Positions 19,465-32,068 of a stretch of 64,000 nt of DNA are shown in pieces. Numbering within the stretch: position 1 is the first letter of the stretch; every line of letters starts with the position of its first letter. The notes beneath the pieces were generated by a model that saw nothing but the letters and a program-made list of their open reading frames with translations, searched no databases and was not told the DNA's origin. Source of the DNA: Hortaea werneckii (taxonomy: Eukaryota; Ascomycota; Dothideomycetes; Mycosphaerellales; Teratosphaeriaceae); NCBI GenBank assembly GCA_037044905.1, contig JBAOKB010000174.1, forward strand, positions 62,001 to 126,000, written 5' to 3'. Both the position numbers and the translations under genes were made by a program.

Positions 19465-22400
19465 TTACCTTTGACTTCCAGAATGGAAGCGCTTCAGGAG
19501 GTTCCGGCAGTTGAGATTAGTAAGTGGTTCCCATGTGTTTTCATCACTGGGATATCCTTTCCACTTAATGAGATATCGCTAACTCTTCTTGTCGTAGTCA
19601 ACAATCCTTTCGACTTCGTACTCGTCGTCTTCTTGTTCCTGGTAATGGAACGTTGTTTGCAGCGTGGCGTTGGGGTGTGCGGGTTCCAACAGGGATATGT
19701 GGAATACTGGATGGATCTTGGCGTCTAGTGGAAGTTTAAGTCGGTAGCTAACTGCTCCTTTCTGTTCGGCAATCAAAAATGGTCCGACTTTGACATGATC
19801 CAGTTTCTTCGTTTTCCGCTTTGTTTTTAGGTTCTTCGTTAGAAGATACACCTTATCCCCCTTCTTAAGCTAAGGTGCCGTTTTTGATTCTTTAAATCGC
19901 TGCCTTTGGATTCGCTGTTGTGAATGTCGGATTGCATCTTTGGCAGTTTTGTGTGCCTTTTGCAATTCTCCTGCCATAACTATGGCTCTGTCGGCTTTTA
20001 CCGACGTCCTTGGTTCCATGAACAAATTGGGTGTTTTTCCATAATTGAGGAAAAATGGCGTCTGTTTCGTTGTTTCTGATGCATTATTGTTCAATGCTAG
20101 TTGTGCCATTGGTAGTAATGCGACCCAATTATCTTGTGCGTAGTTGACGTAGTGTCGTAAGTATGTTTCGAGTGACTGATTTGTCCTTTTAGTCTGACCA
20201 TCTGTCTCTGGGTGGAACGCTGTCGATAGTTTATGTTTTATTCCAATTTGTCCCATGAGTGATTTCCAGAAATTTGATGTAAATAGCTTATCTCTGTCGG
20301 TGATGAAGCTTTCCGGAATTCCATGATGTCTAATTAGCCTATCTAGTACGAGGTATGCGAGTTCCATGGCTGTTATTAATTCTTTGCACGGTGTGAAGTG
20401 CGCATATTTAGTCAAGGTATCTACCATGACAAGTACTAAATCATAGGTGACTCTTGTGGCTAGGTCCTTGGATGCTGGCAACTTCGTGATGAAGTCCATC
20501 GTAACTTCTCTCCATGGCGTGTCCGAGGGTTCTCGGAATTAGAGATTGCCGTACTTCGCATGTCGTGATGCCTTGTTCTTTTGGCAACTATCGCATTGTT
20601 TAATGTAGTCGGTGACCTTTTTCCGCATCTGTGGGAAAGTAAAGTTCCGTCTAATCAAGTCGATTGTCCTCGTAATTCCTAGGTGTCCTGTGGTTTGGCT
20701 ATCATGGTGGTCTTTAATACATTCGTGTTCCTTTTCCGGTGGAACTTGGTATTTCCCATGTTTAATAGGGAATTCTTCTTGTTCATCTCGTAGAACCCGG
20801 AGTATGTGATTGAACTCCTGTGTGTTCGTGGTAAGGCTTCCATCCCTGTTGACTTTGAGCATTGCTTTCGAATTTTGCTCTTTGCCTTCCATGTAGTCGC
20901 TTCTTCTGCTTAGCGCATCTGCGCGCCCATTGTCTTTTCCTGGTGTATACTAGATATCGAACTTGTATTGTCCGAGTAGCTCTGACCATCTACACTGTCG
21001 ACGCGATAGATCCTTGGTGGTTGTGAAGTATTGAAGGTTCTTGTGGTCGGTGTATATCGTTAGTCCTGTAGCTCCTTCGCAGTAAACTCTCCAGTGTCGC
21101 AATGCTGCAACAATCGCTAACAGTTCTTTGTCATAGATCTCGTAGTTCTGTTCCGCTAGCGTCATTTTCCTCGAATAATATGCCACTAGGTGTCTCTTGC
21201 CATCATGTTCCTAAGTGAGGCAAGCACCTATCGCTAAATCGGATGCGTCGGTTTCGACTTGTACTAGTTTCTTTGTGTCGAACAGCATAAGTGTTGGTGA
21301 TTGTATACATGCTGTCTTGAGCTGCTAGAATGCCTGTTCTTGCTTCTCTGTCCACACAAACTTGGTGTCTTTCTTCGTAAGACTCGTAAGTGGTATTGCA
21401 AGCTTAGAGTATCCTTCGACAAACTTTCGGTTGTAGTTCGCGAGTCCTAAGAAGGCTTGGATATCTTTGACTGTTCTCGGTGTCGGCCATTCCTCGATGG
21501 ATTGTACTTTCTTCGGGTCCATCTTGATTCTAGTAGTGTTAATGATGAATCCTAGGAATTCGATTTCCTTCTTGTAGAATTCACATTTCTCGGGTGCGGT
21601 CTTGAAGTCCACTGTGCTAAGTCGTTCTAGCACTGCTTGTACGTCTTTGGTATGTTGTTCTCGGCTTCCTCGGGTGAAGATCAAGATGTCATCAACGTAT
21701 GCTATAACGGTAATGTCCAGTAAGTCTCGTAGTACATCGTTAACGAGCTGCTAACACGTTGCTAGGGCATTCGTAAGTCCCATTGGCATGACTCGAAATT
21801 GATAGAGTCCGTAGCGTGTCCTGAAAGCTGTTTTCCATTCTTCCCCCTTGGCCATTCGTACTGCATAGAATGCGTCTCGTAGATCGATTTTCGAGTACTA
21901 GTTTGCTCCGGTAAGTCGATCTTGCATTTCCTCGATGTTGGGTAGTGGATATCGATTTTTGACCGTGACTTCGTTGAGTCGTCGATAGTCGATTACCATT
22001 CGTAGTTTTCCTCCTTTCTTTGGAACGAACATTGCTAGTGAAGCGGCTGGCGATTGGGATTTCTCTATCCATCCTTTGTCGCTCTTTTCTTTTAGCCATC
22101 GTCGTTGCTCTTCGAGCTCTTTTTTCGGATAACCTGTATAGTGGCCCCCATGGTAGATCTTTACCGGGCTGAAGTTGTATTCGGTGATCCCATGGTTGAT
22201 GTCTAGGTAAGGCGGCTAATCCTTCCTCTTCCTGGAAGAGCGGTTTCCATTTCTTAAACTCTTTAGGGATCTCTGGAGGTGCGTTAGTTCTCCCTTTATC
22301 TCTCACCTTGTGACCTGACTGGGCTGGCTCAGTGTCTGTGGAGACCATCTCCTTGCCTGTTCTGTCGGAGTATGTTATCGGTTGACGTTCTAATTCACAG

Positions 22401-22936
22401 AACTGTCTTTCCTCATCTACCATCGCACGCTGTCGATGCGTAGGGTGGATGTCGGTAACGCAACCGCATCGCTCAAACTTGAGTACTCTTTTCCTCCAAT
22501 CTATTAGAGGGTTGTGCTTTTCCAACCAAGGTGTCCCCATCACGATGTCGTGACTGGCCATGTCAACGATATCCAGGCTGACAGTCTCGTGGTGCTGTTG
22601 GATAGCTAGGACTAGCGGCATTGTTTCGCTGTCCACTTCGGATAGAGATGATCCATCTGCGACCATCAATTCGTATCCGCCGTCTTTCTTTCGTCGGGTA
22701 GCGATCCCGTTTCGCTAGACAAAGCTGGTCGATATAAAGTTTCCGCTAGCTCCGGAATCGATCATAGCTTGTGTTGTGTGTCCATTGACAATACATTTAG
22801 TACGGAATACCGGTGCTACTAATGCTGTAGGAGCTTCGATAATGTTTACTTCCTGGCGACTGCTCCTGTCGGCAGGGATCCTTCGTTTTTTGAATAGTAT
22901 CCTGGTGAGTTGGCGTCTTCGAGACAGACTTCCTAG
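19465..22936 (-). pseudogene. pol: Pol of Gypsy-2 with several stops
   Basis: On the - strand: protease (about 22936-22200), RT (about 22100-21690), RNase H (about 21300-20940), integrase (about 20850-19900) and a chromodomain (19578-19465). It is broken at several Gln/Trp codons into pieces at 22669-21740, 21684-21325, 21186-20950, 20892-20539, 20499-19870 and 19851-19579. The integrase core and RNase H motifs match Gypsy-1 closely. A TAG at 19581-19579 precedes the chromodomain exactly as in Gypsy-1. Confidence 0.88.
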
Positions 22937-24861
22937 TCAAGGGGTCCGCCTTTGGGTCCTAGGATAACCTTTCCTTGTGTCATTGATACTTTAACTCGTC
23001 CTTTGACAGTGGCTTTGATATGCCCTAGTATCATGTTTCTCCATATTGGTAGTTGCATTGGTGGTCCCATGGGTTTTAATTCCTATTGTCTTGTGGACTT
23101 AGTTAACTTGTGTCGCATTGCCTCTAACGATATGAGGTCTTCTTGATAAGCTTCCTGGATTCGATGTAGCTCGTGTAGTCGTGCCTTGATGATCTGGATT
23201 CGTTCCCTAACGCTTCTGGGAATGTGGATTCCATCGGGCGTAACGTAACTTCCATCCGGTTGGAATGTGCTTCCAATTGGTGGTCGCTCTTGCACGTATG
23301 CTGCTGCATCATAGTCGATGTTGACGAGTCGATAGTTCCAGAACATTGCTCTGATTCGATTGAGCATGTTGTCGAATTCGATCGGGTGGAGTCGTCGTTT
23401 CCCTTAAATCTTAGGGAATACAGTTTCAAGTTGATGCATGATGAAGATCATTATCCTTTTGATGGGTTCAGATCCTTAAATAGTGAATGTCAATATTTCA
23501 AGGTCGTCTGGTTCTTCATCGTCTGTATATTCTTCCTCCGATGAACTATCGTCCTGCGCTGCTACTGTCTGCGCAATCATTTGCAGTTGTTCCCGGTTCG
23601 GTCCCGTAAGTTCTGGTTCAGGATCGTTGGTTGGTGGAGATTCTTCTTCCTCCAGCAGTTCTTCTTCCTGCTCGGGGGGTGTGTTTTCTTGCAGAGTTGC
23701 GTCCTCCCAATTGAATGGTGGTGGAGACCTTCCTCTCCGGGAATTTCCTAAGTCTCTCATCTGCTGTAGTGGCTGGCCTCGTATCATTACGTTGAATTCC
23801 ATCCTAGCCTTACGTGGCTTCTTGGGATAGTGACCACTTGCTAGCTTGTCTGACTCATGGGTTTTACAGTAGTCGTCGTAACAACCCGTCCAATGCATAG
23901 CCTTATGGTCTAGTTCCGTCTTTGGTTCCTTAACGAGTTTTGATACATCGTAGGCGCCTCGTCCATCGTTTGCTTCGTCGATGGGTTCCTTCACTAGCAT
24001 CATGTTGAGCTGCTCCTGCGGTCGCACCTTTCGTCCGCGGCAGTCTCGTGCGTAATGCCCTATCTTGTGGCAGTTGTAGCACTCCGGTCCTTCGCGTTTC
24101 TTTCCTCTGTTGCTGTTTCCTTGGAACTTCCCTTTACCCTTGGCTCCGCGCATGCTTCTTCCTTTTGGCTTGCGTTGGATAATATCCAATTCCATGGCAT
24201 TAGGATCGCGACGAGACCCTCTAGTCCAGCTGGTAGAGTTGTAGCCAGATCGTCCGCGATACTGTCCATTGTAGCGTTTTTCCATCTTCCTCTCGTAGAG
24301 CCTATCATCAATTTCGATAGCATCCTGAATCATCAGTTCGAGAGTGTCGTGAGATGCTCCTAAGCGCATAAGTTCATCCTTAACGTCGTCCTTAAGTCCA
24401 GTGTAATACATAGTGAGTAAGGCTTAGTCATCCCACCCAGTTTTGCCTGAATACTCCCTGAACTTGGCGGTGTATTGCGAAGTAGACGTCTTCTGTTTCA
24501 AGTGTTGGATAACTCAGATGGCGACTTGTTTCTCGTTACTCAACCCATAAATATTTCGAATGGCTTTGACATAATTGTCCCAGCTGTTAAAGATTCCTTC
24601 GGTGTCGATGTTCTAGTGCAAGACTTCGTGCAACCTAGGTCGAATCCATTGTTGGACTTGTCCCCTAAGGTAAGAGGATGCAAGTAAGGTCTTCTTGGGA
24701 TCCTGGGTGATGTTTTCGAAACGAAAGTAAAGTGCCATTTGGTTCAGCCAATCGTCGAGCTTCGATCGATCGCCATAGTAGTAGTCCGGTTTGGCGACTT
24801 TGATATTGTTGTCGTTAGTACGCTGCTAAACGCTAGTGTCTCGGTTCTCGGATGGAGCCAT
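22846..24861 (-). pseudogene. gag: Gag of Gypsy-2 with stops
   Basis: It starts at ATG 24861, with a TAG at codon 12 (24838-24836) where Gypsy-1 has CAG, and further RIP-type stops (for example near 24426 and 23477). The capsid-like region and the CCHC knuckle (CYNCHKIGHYARDC) are otherwise the same as in Gypsy-1. The A AAA AAC heptamer at 22891-22885 is retained. Confidence 0.88.
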
Positions 24862-24900
24862 TGTTGTCTAAGGTACAAAGTTCCTTAAGGGTGTTCAAAG

Positions 24901-25352
24901 TGTTGCGACCCTACGAAGTAGTGTCACGGGTTTAGAGCTCTTTGGAACAAATGTGTCAAGACAACTGGGTTGTGGGATAACTAATTGTGACAAGGCTGTT
25001 GGTTCTCTACCTAACAGTCGGATTGCAACATGAGTTGAACACACGAACTCCTAACGAGAAACGTGCCTGGTTATATACATAAGAGGTTCGTGTCTTCACG
25101 CGAGCATAGTGAGCATTTCTCGTCTTGCTCGCTAGCGTCCCCTCCTTTGAGGCGAGCATGGTGAGCATTTCTCGTCTTGCTCGCTAGCGTCCCCTCCTTT
25201 GAGGCGAGCATGGTGAGCATTTCTCGTCTTGCTCACTCACGTGACCTTCGGTTCGTGATTCTTCTGGAGATGGCTCCGTTTAGCCATGTCCATCCCGTTA
25301 GCGTCCGTCTTATCTTGTCCAATCGCTCCGTCTGTCTCACGTGTTCGTAACA
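24901..25352 (-). repeat. 5' LTR of Gypsy-2 (452 bases)
   Basis: Same structure as 18497-18948, with 52-base repeat units starting at 25100, 25152 and 25204. The GTGTTCAAAG just outside it (24891-24900) is the complement of the candidate self-priming site, as in Gypsy-1. Confidence 0.92.
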
Positions 25353-25357
25353 ATTAT

Positions 25358-28300
25358 ATAGGTCGTTTCTCGTCTATATAGTTAGTTCTTCGACTAAGCG
25401 CGTCTACTCTACTATTATCCTTGCCTAGAGTATACTAGATATAGAATTTATACTATCTAAGAAGTTCTAACTATTAAGCTTATCTTCTTATAAGAGCCTT
25501 TATAGTAGTAAAATATAAGAGGTTCTTATAATCCGTAAAGATAGTAAGTAATAGTGCTCCTTTAGTATAAACTCTCTAGTATTCTAATACTACAATAATA
25601 GCTAGAAGTTCCTTATTATAAATATTATAATTCTATTCTACTAGTATTATTTTGCGCAAGTAGTATACTATAATATGTTGTTTACTACTCTCTTTTTAAG
25701 TAAGACATGCTCTAATAGCTAGGTCTAATACGTCTATCTTAATTTGTATTAGTTGTTTTATATCGAATATTCGTAGTACTAGTATATTCGTAGAGGCCTC
25801 TTTAAGTTGTCTAAAAGCGTTCTTATACTTCTAAGTCTATTAAAAGGGTTAGTCTTTCTTTATAAGTTTCGTAAGAGGTATTGCGATCTTAGAGTAATCC
25901 TTAATAAACTTTCTATTATAATTAGCTAACCTAAGGAATACTTATATGTCTTTAACTATTATAGGTATTAGCTATTCCTAGATTAACTTAATTTTGTCGG
26001 GGTCGATTTATACTCCGTTAGTTCCTATAATAAAGCCTAAGAACTTAACTTCTTTCTTATAGAATTTGTACTTCTCTAGTTTAACCTTAAGGTTCCTTTC
26101 TTTAAGTCTCTATAGTACTTACGTAACTTATATAATATGTTCCTAAAATAATCCTTTAGTATAGATAAGGATGTCGTTAAAGTAAGCGATAATAAAGATG
26201 TCTAGAAATTTCTTAAGCGTGTCGTTAATTATTTCTTAATATGTTGCTAGTACGTTAGTAAGTTTAAATAGTATAATAAGCGATTTGAATAGTCTATATC
26301 TTATTTAAAAAGCTGTTTTCTATTCTTCGCCTTCTACTATCCGAATAAGGTTATATACTACCCTAAGGTTAATACTTATAAACTATATAGCTCCTATAAG
26401 TTAATCCTATAGTTCCCTAATATTAAGTAATAGATACTAGTTTTTAATTATAATATCGTTAAGTTTCTAGTAGTCGACGTATAGACATAATAAACCGTCT
26501 TTCTTTAATATAAATAGAATTAGTAAACCTACTAGTAATTCTAATCTTCTTATAAATCCCTTCTCTAGGTTCTTATCTAACTATTTCCGTAGAGCTTAGA
26601 GCTCCTTTTCTAATAGCGTATAAATTAGTCTAAATGTTAGTTTCTTACTAGGTTAGATTATAATTCGGTAGTCCTACTTCTAATATCTAAGTAAAGTATT
26701 TGTACCTTTCTCTTCCTAAAAGAGTCGCGTAAACTTTTTATACTCTTTAGAGTAAACGGCTAGTATATAAAGTCTGTCCTTTAACTCTGCCTATTAACCT
26801 AATAGACCTTCTAAATTAGTATCGTGCGAGTTTAGTCCTAGTACTAGGATCTATTTCGATTTCTAGAGCCTTGTTTCTTCGACGTTGTTAGCTTCCCTTA
26901 TCTTATCTACTATCGTCTACTATCGATGCGTAGGCTTAACTACGACTATATAATTATAATCCCTAAATGTAAGTACTCCTATTTTCTAGTTTATAACTAG
27001 GTTATACTTTCTTAACTAAGGCGTACCTAGTACGATATCGTAAGTAGCTATATCTATAATATTTAAGATAATCTCCTCGTAATACTTTTAAGTAGCTATC
27101 TATAGTAGTATCGTTTTACTATCTATGTTAGGTAGTATAGATCTATCTATAACCTATAGCTAATACCCGTTTCTTTTTTTATAAGTTATAATCTCGTTTT
27201 GTTAGATATATCTTGTTAATACGAAGTTTCTAGATACTCTACTATCGATTATTACCCTAGTCCTCTAACGATTTACGATATATATAATTTGGAATATTGC
27301 TAATAATAGTAGTACTATTATATATAGCTCTCGGTGTTTGTTGTCTCGACTCTTAATTCGTAATTCTTCTTAAAGTAGTACTAGTAGTACTATTGTATAT
27401 ATACTAATTTGTATTTCTCTTAGTTCGTTTGTAAGCACTTAAACTCGTCGTACTATCTCGTTATTATAGCGTAGTCGCGTTGCTTTAACCTATCTATTAT
27501 TGCTTAGTTCTAATTGTCGCTATTGTAGTAGATCTTAAATACTTTGTTCGAATTAGAATTGTTATCGTAAGTTAGTAATTGCTTGTCGTATACCTACCCT
27601 TACTATTTGTCTACTAGGGAGTCGGTAACTATTACTTTTAAACTAGCTTCTAATAGGAATCTTCTTACTAACTATTATGCTATAGTTGTAGTATACTAGT
27701 ACTAATCGATACGTTTAGAATATGTTTCTAAGCTACTTAATTAAGAGTTCGAATTAGTATAGGTAAAGAAACCTCTTTCCTCCTAGCTTTAGGAATATTT
27801 CTTCGTATCGTTAAGCGATATAGACTATTATCTATATCGCCTCGTTAGCGTTGTCTATTATAAAATAAAGTAATTCGTTAGTTCTAGATATAGTTATATC
27901 TTCTTTACTACTCGTGTTGTCTTCTACTTCGCTTTCTAATTCTAACTCGTTAGTACTATCTTTTAGTGTTTATTATTTTAGGTTATTAATCTATAGTGCT
28001 TCTTCGTTTTCTTATTTTTCTTTAAAGTAAGCTATAACGTCTATATAGAATTCTTTAATCTAATCGAAGCGTATTATCTATCCGTTAGTCGTATAAGGGA
28101 ATATAGTATAGTATTATTCCTCTACTATTCGTTTAATTTCCTAGATCTACTATAGAGTCTCGTTTTCTTTAGAGTCGTCGTTAGTTGTCTTAACCTATCT
28201 ATTACCTTCGTTATTAGTATTATCCTCGTACTAGTTAATTTCTTCCGTAACGGTTTCTATAGTCTAGCTACCTAAAATGCCCTTGTCCTAGTCGTCGTTT

Positions 28301-29254
28301 AAGTATAGCCTCGCTCGTTAATAGCTAATCGTCTTACGTAAATATAGTTATCGCATTATTATATTAAACTATCGCTATTGTATTAGTTTCGACCTATAGT
28401 CCTATACTATATAGCCTATCTTACTATAGTTATAGTACTTAATTCTATTCTGTTTCCCGTAAGGTCTCTTGCCTCCTTAGTTTAACGTTTTAACTTTCGT
28501 AGTAATATTAAGCTCTATAGGGTCGCCTTAATCGTTACTTCGATTGTTGTATTGTCTACTATTTCCGGACTAGCCGGGTCGTAGTATAAAGCCTAAAGCT
28601 CCTTATAGCTTCTTATCGTACTTACGTTCTATTACTCGTTTATAGAGCTAATTGTTAAGTCGGATTGCCGTCTAGATTAATACGTCGAGGTTATCGTTTA
28701 TTACTCTATCGCGTATAAGTTCGTCCTTAATATTGCCTTTTAAGCCTCTATAGAATATAACTATAAGAGCGTTATCGTCCTATCTAGTAACTTAGGCGTA
28801 TTCTTAAAACTTAGTAGTATAGTTAGATACTAAAGTCTTCTATATAAGGTATTAAATAACTCGAACTATAACCTCTTTGTCGTTATATACCCTAAAGATC
28901 TTTTTAAGCTCCTTCTTAAAGGTTCTAAAGTCTCTAAAGAGTCCTAGCTTATCTTCTTTATCGTTAAAGTGCTTAGTGATATAAGATTTTATCTAGTATT
29001 AAGCCCTTCTATAGAGGTAGGTACTAGCAAATAAGGTCTAGTTCCTTATAATGTCGTTAAACTTAAGGTATAGAGACATTTAGTTAAGCTAATTGTCGAG
29101 TTTGTTATAATCCTTATAGTAGAGGTCTAGCTTAGCTACCTTAGATACTCCGTCGTTCTCGTTCCTATTATAGTTAGTTAAACTACTAACTTTACTTAAG
29201 GCGGGTGTCCCTATAGTCCTACTTAATTAACTTATCCTTAAGGGTGTTTAAAGT
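25358..29254 (-). pseudogene. Gypsy-3 gag-pol relic (RNase H to gag)
   Basis: This is the continuation of Gypsy-3 on the other side of Gypsy-2. On the - strand it follows the order RNase H, RT, protease, gag, aligning by eye with Gypsy-2 segments (for example GTATACTAGATAT-like sequence near 25430 against 20945). The sequence is TA-rich and stop-filled throughout, with no usable ORF. Confidence 0.8.
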
Positions 29255-29645
29255 TGCTATAACCTATCTTATAGATAGAATTAGGTAATCTAAGGCTACG
29301 TAGGTTTAGTCTCTAGCGGAGAGGAGTATTAAGTAGAAGGTATAAAGATAGGATATTACTTATTTCTAATTAGTAAGTTAGAATAATAAGTTAAATATAA
29401 ATCTCTATCTACGAGGAAATCCTATCTAATTATATATATACGAGATTTGTGCCTTTATATAATATACTTTATTACTCTATTATAATCTCTCGAGAGATTA
29501 AGAGATTAGTAGAGAGCGCTCTATTAGAGATTATAGAGAGCGCTTTATTACGTGCGATGCTTTGTACTCTATTACGTAACTGTCTAATAGGTTCTATCTT
29601 ACTATTCCTTCGCTTGTTACCTAATTACTTCTTGTGTTCGTAACA
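29255..29645 (-). repeat. 5' LTR of Gypsy-3 (391 bases)
   Basis: It is the partner of 16096-16486. It ends GTTCGTAACA, like the Gypsy-2 terminus, and is followed by ATATA (29646-29650). Confidence 0.88.
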
Positions 29646-29650
29646 ATATA

Positions 29651-29780
29651 GAGTCTTTTAAAGCTAACTATAGTAATTTTTACGTATTCTTATTAGTAGG
29701 TATTAAATAGTTTGTTTATAAAGATTACTCGGAATATTATAGGTATAGTAGATATATATATAAGGAGGTAGAGTAGTTAG
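29651..29780 (+). pseudogene. DDE_3 transposase relic, 3' end
   Basis: Directly after the Gypsy-3 target-site duplication the transposase frame resumes (ESFKANYSNFYVFL, then VYKDYSEYYRYSRY), resembling the C-terminal tail of fungal DDE_3 proteins, where a helical segment is followed by an FRHAG-like motif. Stops and Tyr-for-Cys/His changes fit RIP. Confidence 0.5.
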
Positions 29781-31603
29781 AGTAAGTAGTATAGTAAATA
29801 TAGTCGACTAACTAGTAGCGGCTAGCGCTTATAAAGTTTAAGTATAGTATAGTCCTACTTTTAACCTAAGCGTACTATACAATTAGATATAGATAGATAG
29901 TAAGTAGTAGTCTATCTACGTACTACTCTATAAATTATAAGCTTTAGCGCTATTCGTTAGCCTTTATAAATACCTCTATAAAGCCAACTTTATACTATAG
30001 CAATATATATATATATTATATAGTTATAGATTAAAAGAAAAAAAGCGTAGTACTACTACTATTAAATATTACTTTCTATAAAAAAATCGAATAAGTAGAA
30101 AAAAAGATAGAGGATAATAAACTTTATAGCGCTATTAATATTAATAAGCTATAGCCGACTAACTACCTCCGTTTTAATTATTTACTCTATCTACCTACTT
30201 ACTCTCTCTCTCTCTTAAACTATAAACTCCCTCTCTATATAGTACGTATATAGTATAGGATATAGCTTACCCTTTACAATCTACTTCGATATTCCTTTAC
30301 AAAACCGACCTATTAAGCTAAGCGGTAGATTTAGTATCCTCTAACCCTTAGCGTTTATATCCTTAATACTATTAAGATTAAAGCCCTTATACTATAGCGT
30401 ATCGTACGTACTAATAATCGCCTCCTCCTTATAAGGGCCCTTATTACTTAGCCTTTAAAGATACTAGTAGAAAAAAGTAGTAACCTCCTATAAAATAGTA
30501 AGAGCGTTAGGCTATAATAAAGGCAGATTTTTATTATCTTAAGCCTATTTATCCTCCTCCTCCTTACTAGACTCTATCTTTACCTCTACCTTAGCCCTTA
30601 CCTTTACCTCTTAGTTAGTACTACTTATCTTTATCTATAAAGGCAGCTTACCGCTATTAAATACTTAATAGAGATTAATAAGGGCTTAATTAAACGATTA
30701 CTAACGGCTTAAAGTAATAGGCTAAAAATAACGCCTCGTATTTAAGTGCTTACGTAATTTTACAAGTAAGTTAAAGACTATAAGGGTTAGTACCTCTCGA
30801 TTATATAATCTAGCCTCCTACTTACAAGCCTACTACTTTATAATCTTATCTATAAATAGATAGTAATTATCTAAAGAGTTAGAGCTTAGTTAGTAGTACT
30901 AGCCTCTAGCTTTATCTTAGTTATAATTATAGTAGGCTTATAATTAATAAGGCTAGCGCTCTCGAAGCAATATACCCTTCTAAGTATATATTAATCTACT
31001 AGCTTTAAGCTAAAGTAGCTAATCCTTAACGCTACTCTTATAGTACTATATTATAGTAGGTACTAGTAGTTAATAAGTAGCTTAGCTACTAGGAGCCCTT
31101 TATAAAGTAACTAGCCCTTAACTATCTACGGCCTTATCTACTAGATCCTTTTCGAAATAGAAGATTAGTAGTACCTCGAAGTCTTAAAGGCCTCTTTTAC
31201 GCTACTACCTTATAAGATAAGGCTAAACTATACTCTTAAACTCGAGAGGATTATTAATATTAGTCTTTAAGGTTCTAGACTTTAGTATAGCTTTACTAGT
31301 TACTTTAACTATTATACGATTTACGTTATAGTCGAGCGGTATATTTATAAAAGTAGTAGTCTTACTAGTTATAAAGGGGTTATTAAAACTACTTATCTCT
31401 CGAAGCTCTCTATAGTAGTAAGCCTTACCTCTATATCGAGCTTAGATCTAGCTACGTAGTATAATAGACCTTAGTATACTCTCTTTATTAAGCTCTAGCT
31501 CTTTAACCTCTTTATTATTATTAATATCTAGCTACTACTATTCGAAAAGAGGTAACTAAGCTCTATTCTATATAGGCTTAAAGTCGGCTAGTAGAGGCGA
31601 GGG

Positions 31604-31675
<72 letters not shown>

Positions 31676-31707
31676 GTAGTTAGATAGAGAGGATAGTAGC
31701 GATAATA

Positions 31708-31738
<31 letters not shown>

Positions 31739-32017
31739 TTACTACTACTACTCTTAATAGTACAAAATATCTTTATCTCGACGACAACAAGCGCGCTTAG
31801 TCGAAGGTACTAGTATTAGTAGTAGTTACTAACTCTTTTAAAGCGCTCTTAAGGCTTTACGCTACTAAGGCTATAGCTATATCTTAATTAAAAGACCTTA
31901 TAATAACAATAATACTTTAAAATCGGCTATATAATAATATACTACCTTAACTTTAGCTTTAATTGCTATAAAAGTAGTATTAATACGAAGCGCGTTCTAG
32001 CGTGTTACTAAGCTATA
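29781..32017. other. RIP-degraded 3' part of the DNA transposon
   Basis: TA-rich sequence with stops in all frames. Two CTA/ACT trinucleotide microsatellites lie at about 31607-31676 and 31710-31753. I cannot recognise a second gene. The right inverted end follows at 32018-32060. Confidence 0.5.
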
Positions 32018-32068
32018 GTAGGGGGGCGGAAGCTCGGCGATGCGACAGTGTTTTTTTCCGCAATAATA

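Larger units (their letters stand above)
18497..25352 (-). mobile_element. Gypsy-2: recent Ty3/gypsy element inserted in Gypsy-3
   Basis: 6.86 kb with 452-base LTRs (18497-18948 and 24901-25352) and an ATTAT target-site duplication (18492-18496 and 25353-25357). The LTRs differ at three sites, all of the CA-to-TA kind in element orientation. Gag and pol are nearly identical to Gypsy-1 at the protein level but carry several RIP-type stops. The antisense ORF and LTR U3 are unlike those of Gypsy-1. It lies inside the much older Gypsy-3. Confidence 0.93.
16096..29645 (-). mobile_element. Gypsy-3: old RIP-ruined Ty3/gypsy element, split by Gypsy-2
   Basis: Two 391-base LTRs (16096-16486 and 29255-29645) are closely similar, with an ATATA target-site duplication (16091-16095, 29646-29650). 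The interior is a TA-rich, stop-filled version of the same gag-pol order on the - strand: for example 17161-17265 matches the Gypsy-2 chromodomain/integrase end, and 25360-25480 matches its RNase H region. The CCCCCTTCC polypurine complement follows the left LTR at about 16489. Gypsy-2 inserted at ATTAT 18492-18496. Removing it gives about 6.7 kb, the same size as the other copies. Confidence 0.88.
8252..32066. mobile_element. RIP-degraded DNA transposon, host of all nested elements
   Basis: Inverted ends at 8258-8301 and 32018-32060 match at most positions: both read inward CGGAAAAAA/T, then CACTGTCGCA, then a C-rich end with CCCCTACTA. Six bases outside each CGG lies a TA (8250-8251 and 32067-32068), a possible TA target-site duplication, which fits the Tc1/mariner/IS630 group. 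Without the three nested Gypsy elements it would be about 3.5 kb. Its interior is TA-rich with stops everywhere, the product of heavy RIP. The transposase relic is described separately. Confidence 0.65.

Noticed and set aside
31607..31753. CTA/ACT repeats considered as a CRISPR-like or satellite array
   Set aside because: Simple trinucleotide microsatellites with no spacers, inside RIP-degraded DNA of a eukaryote.
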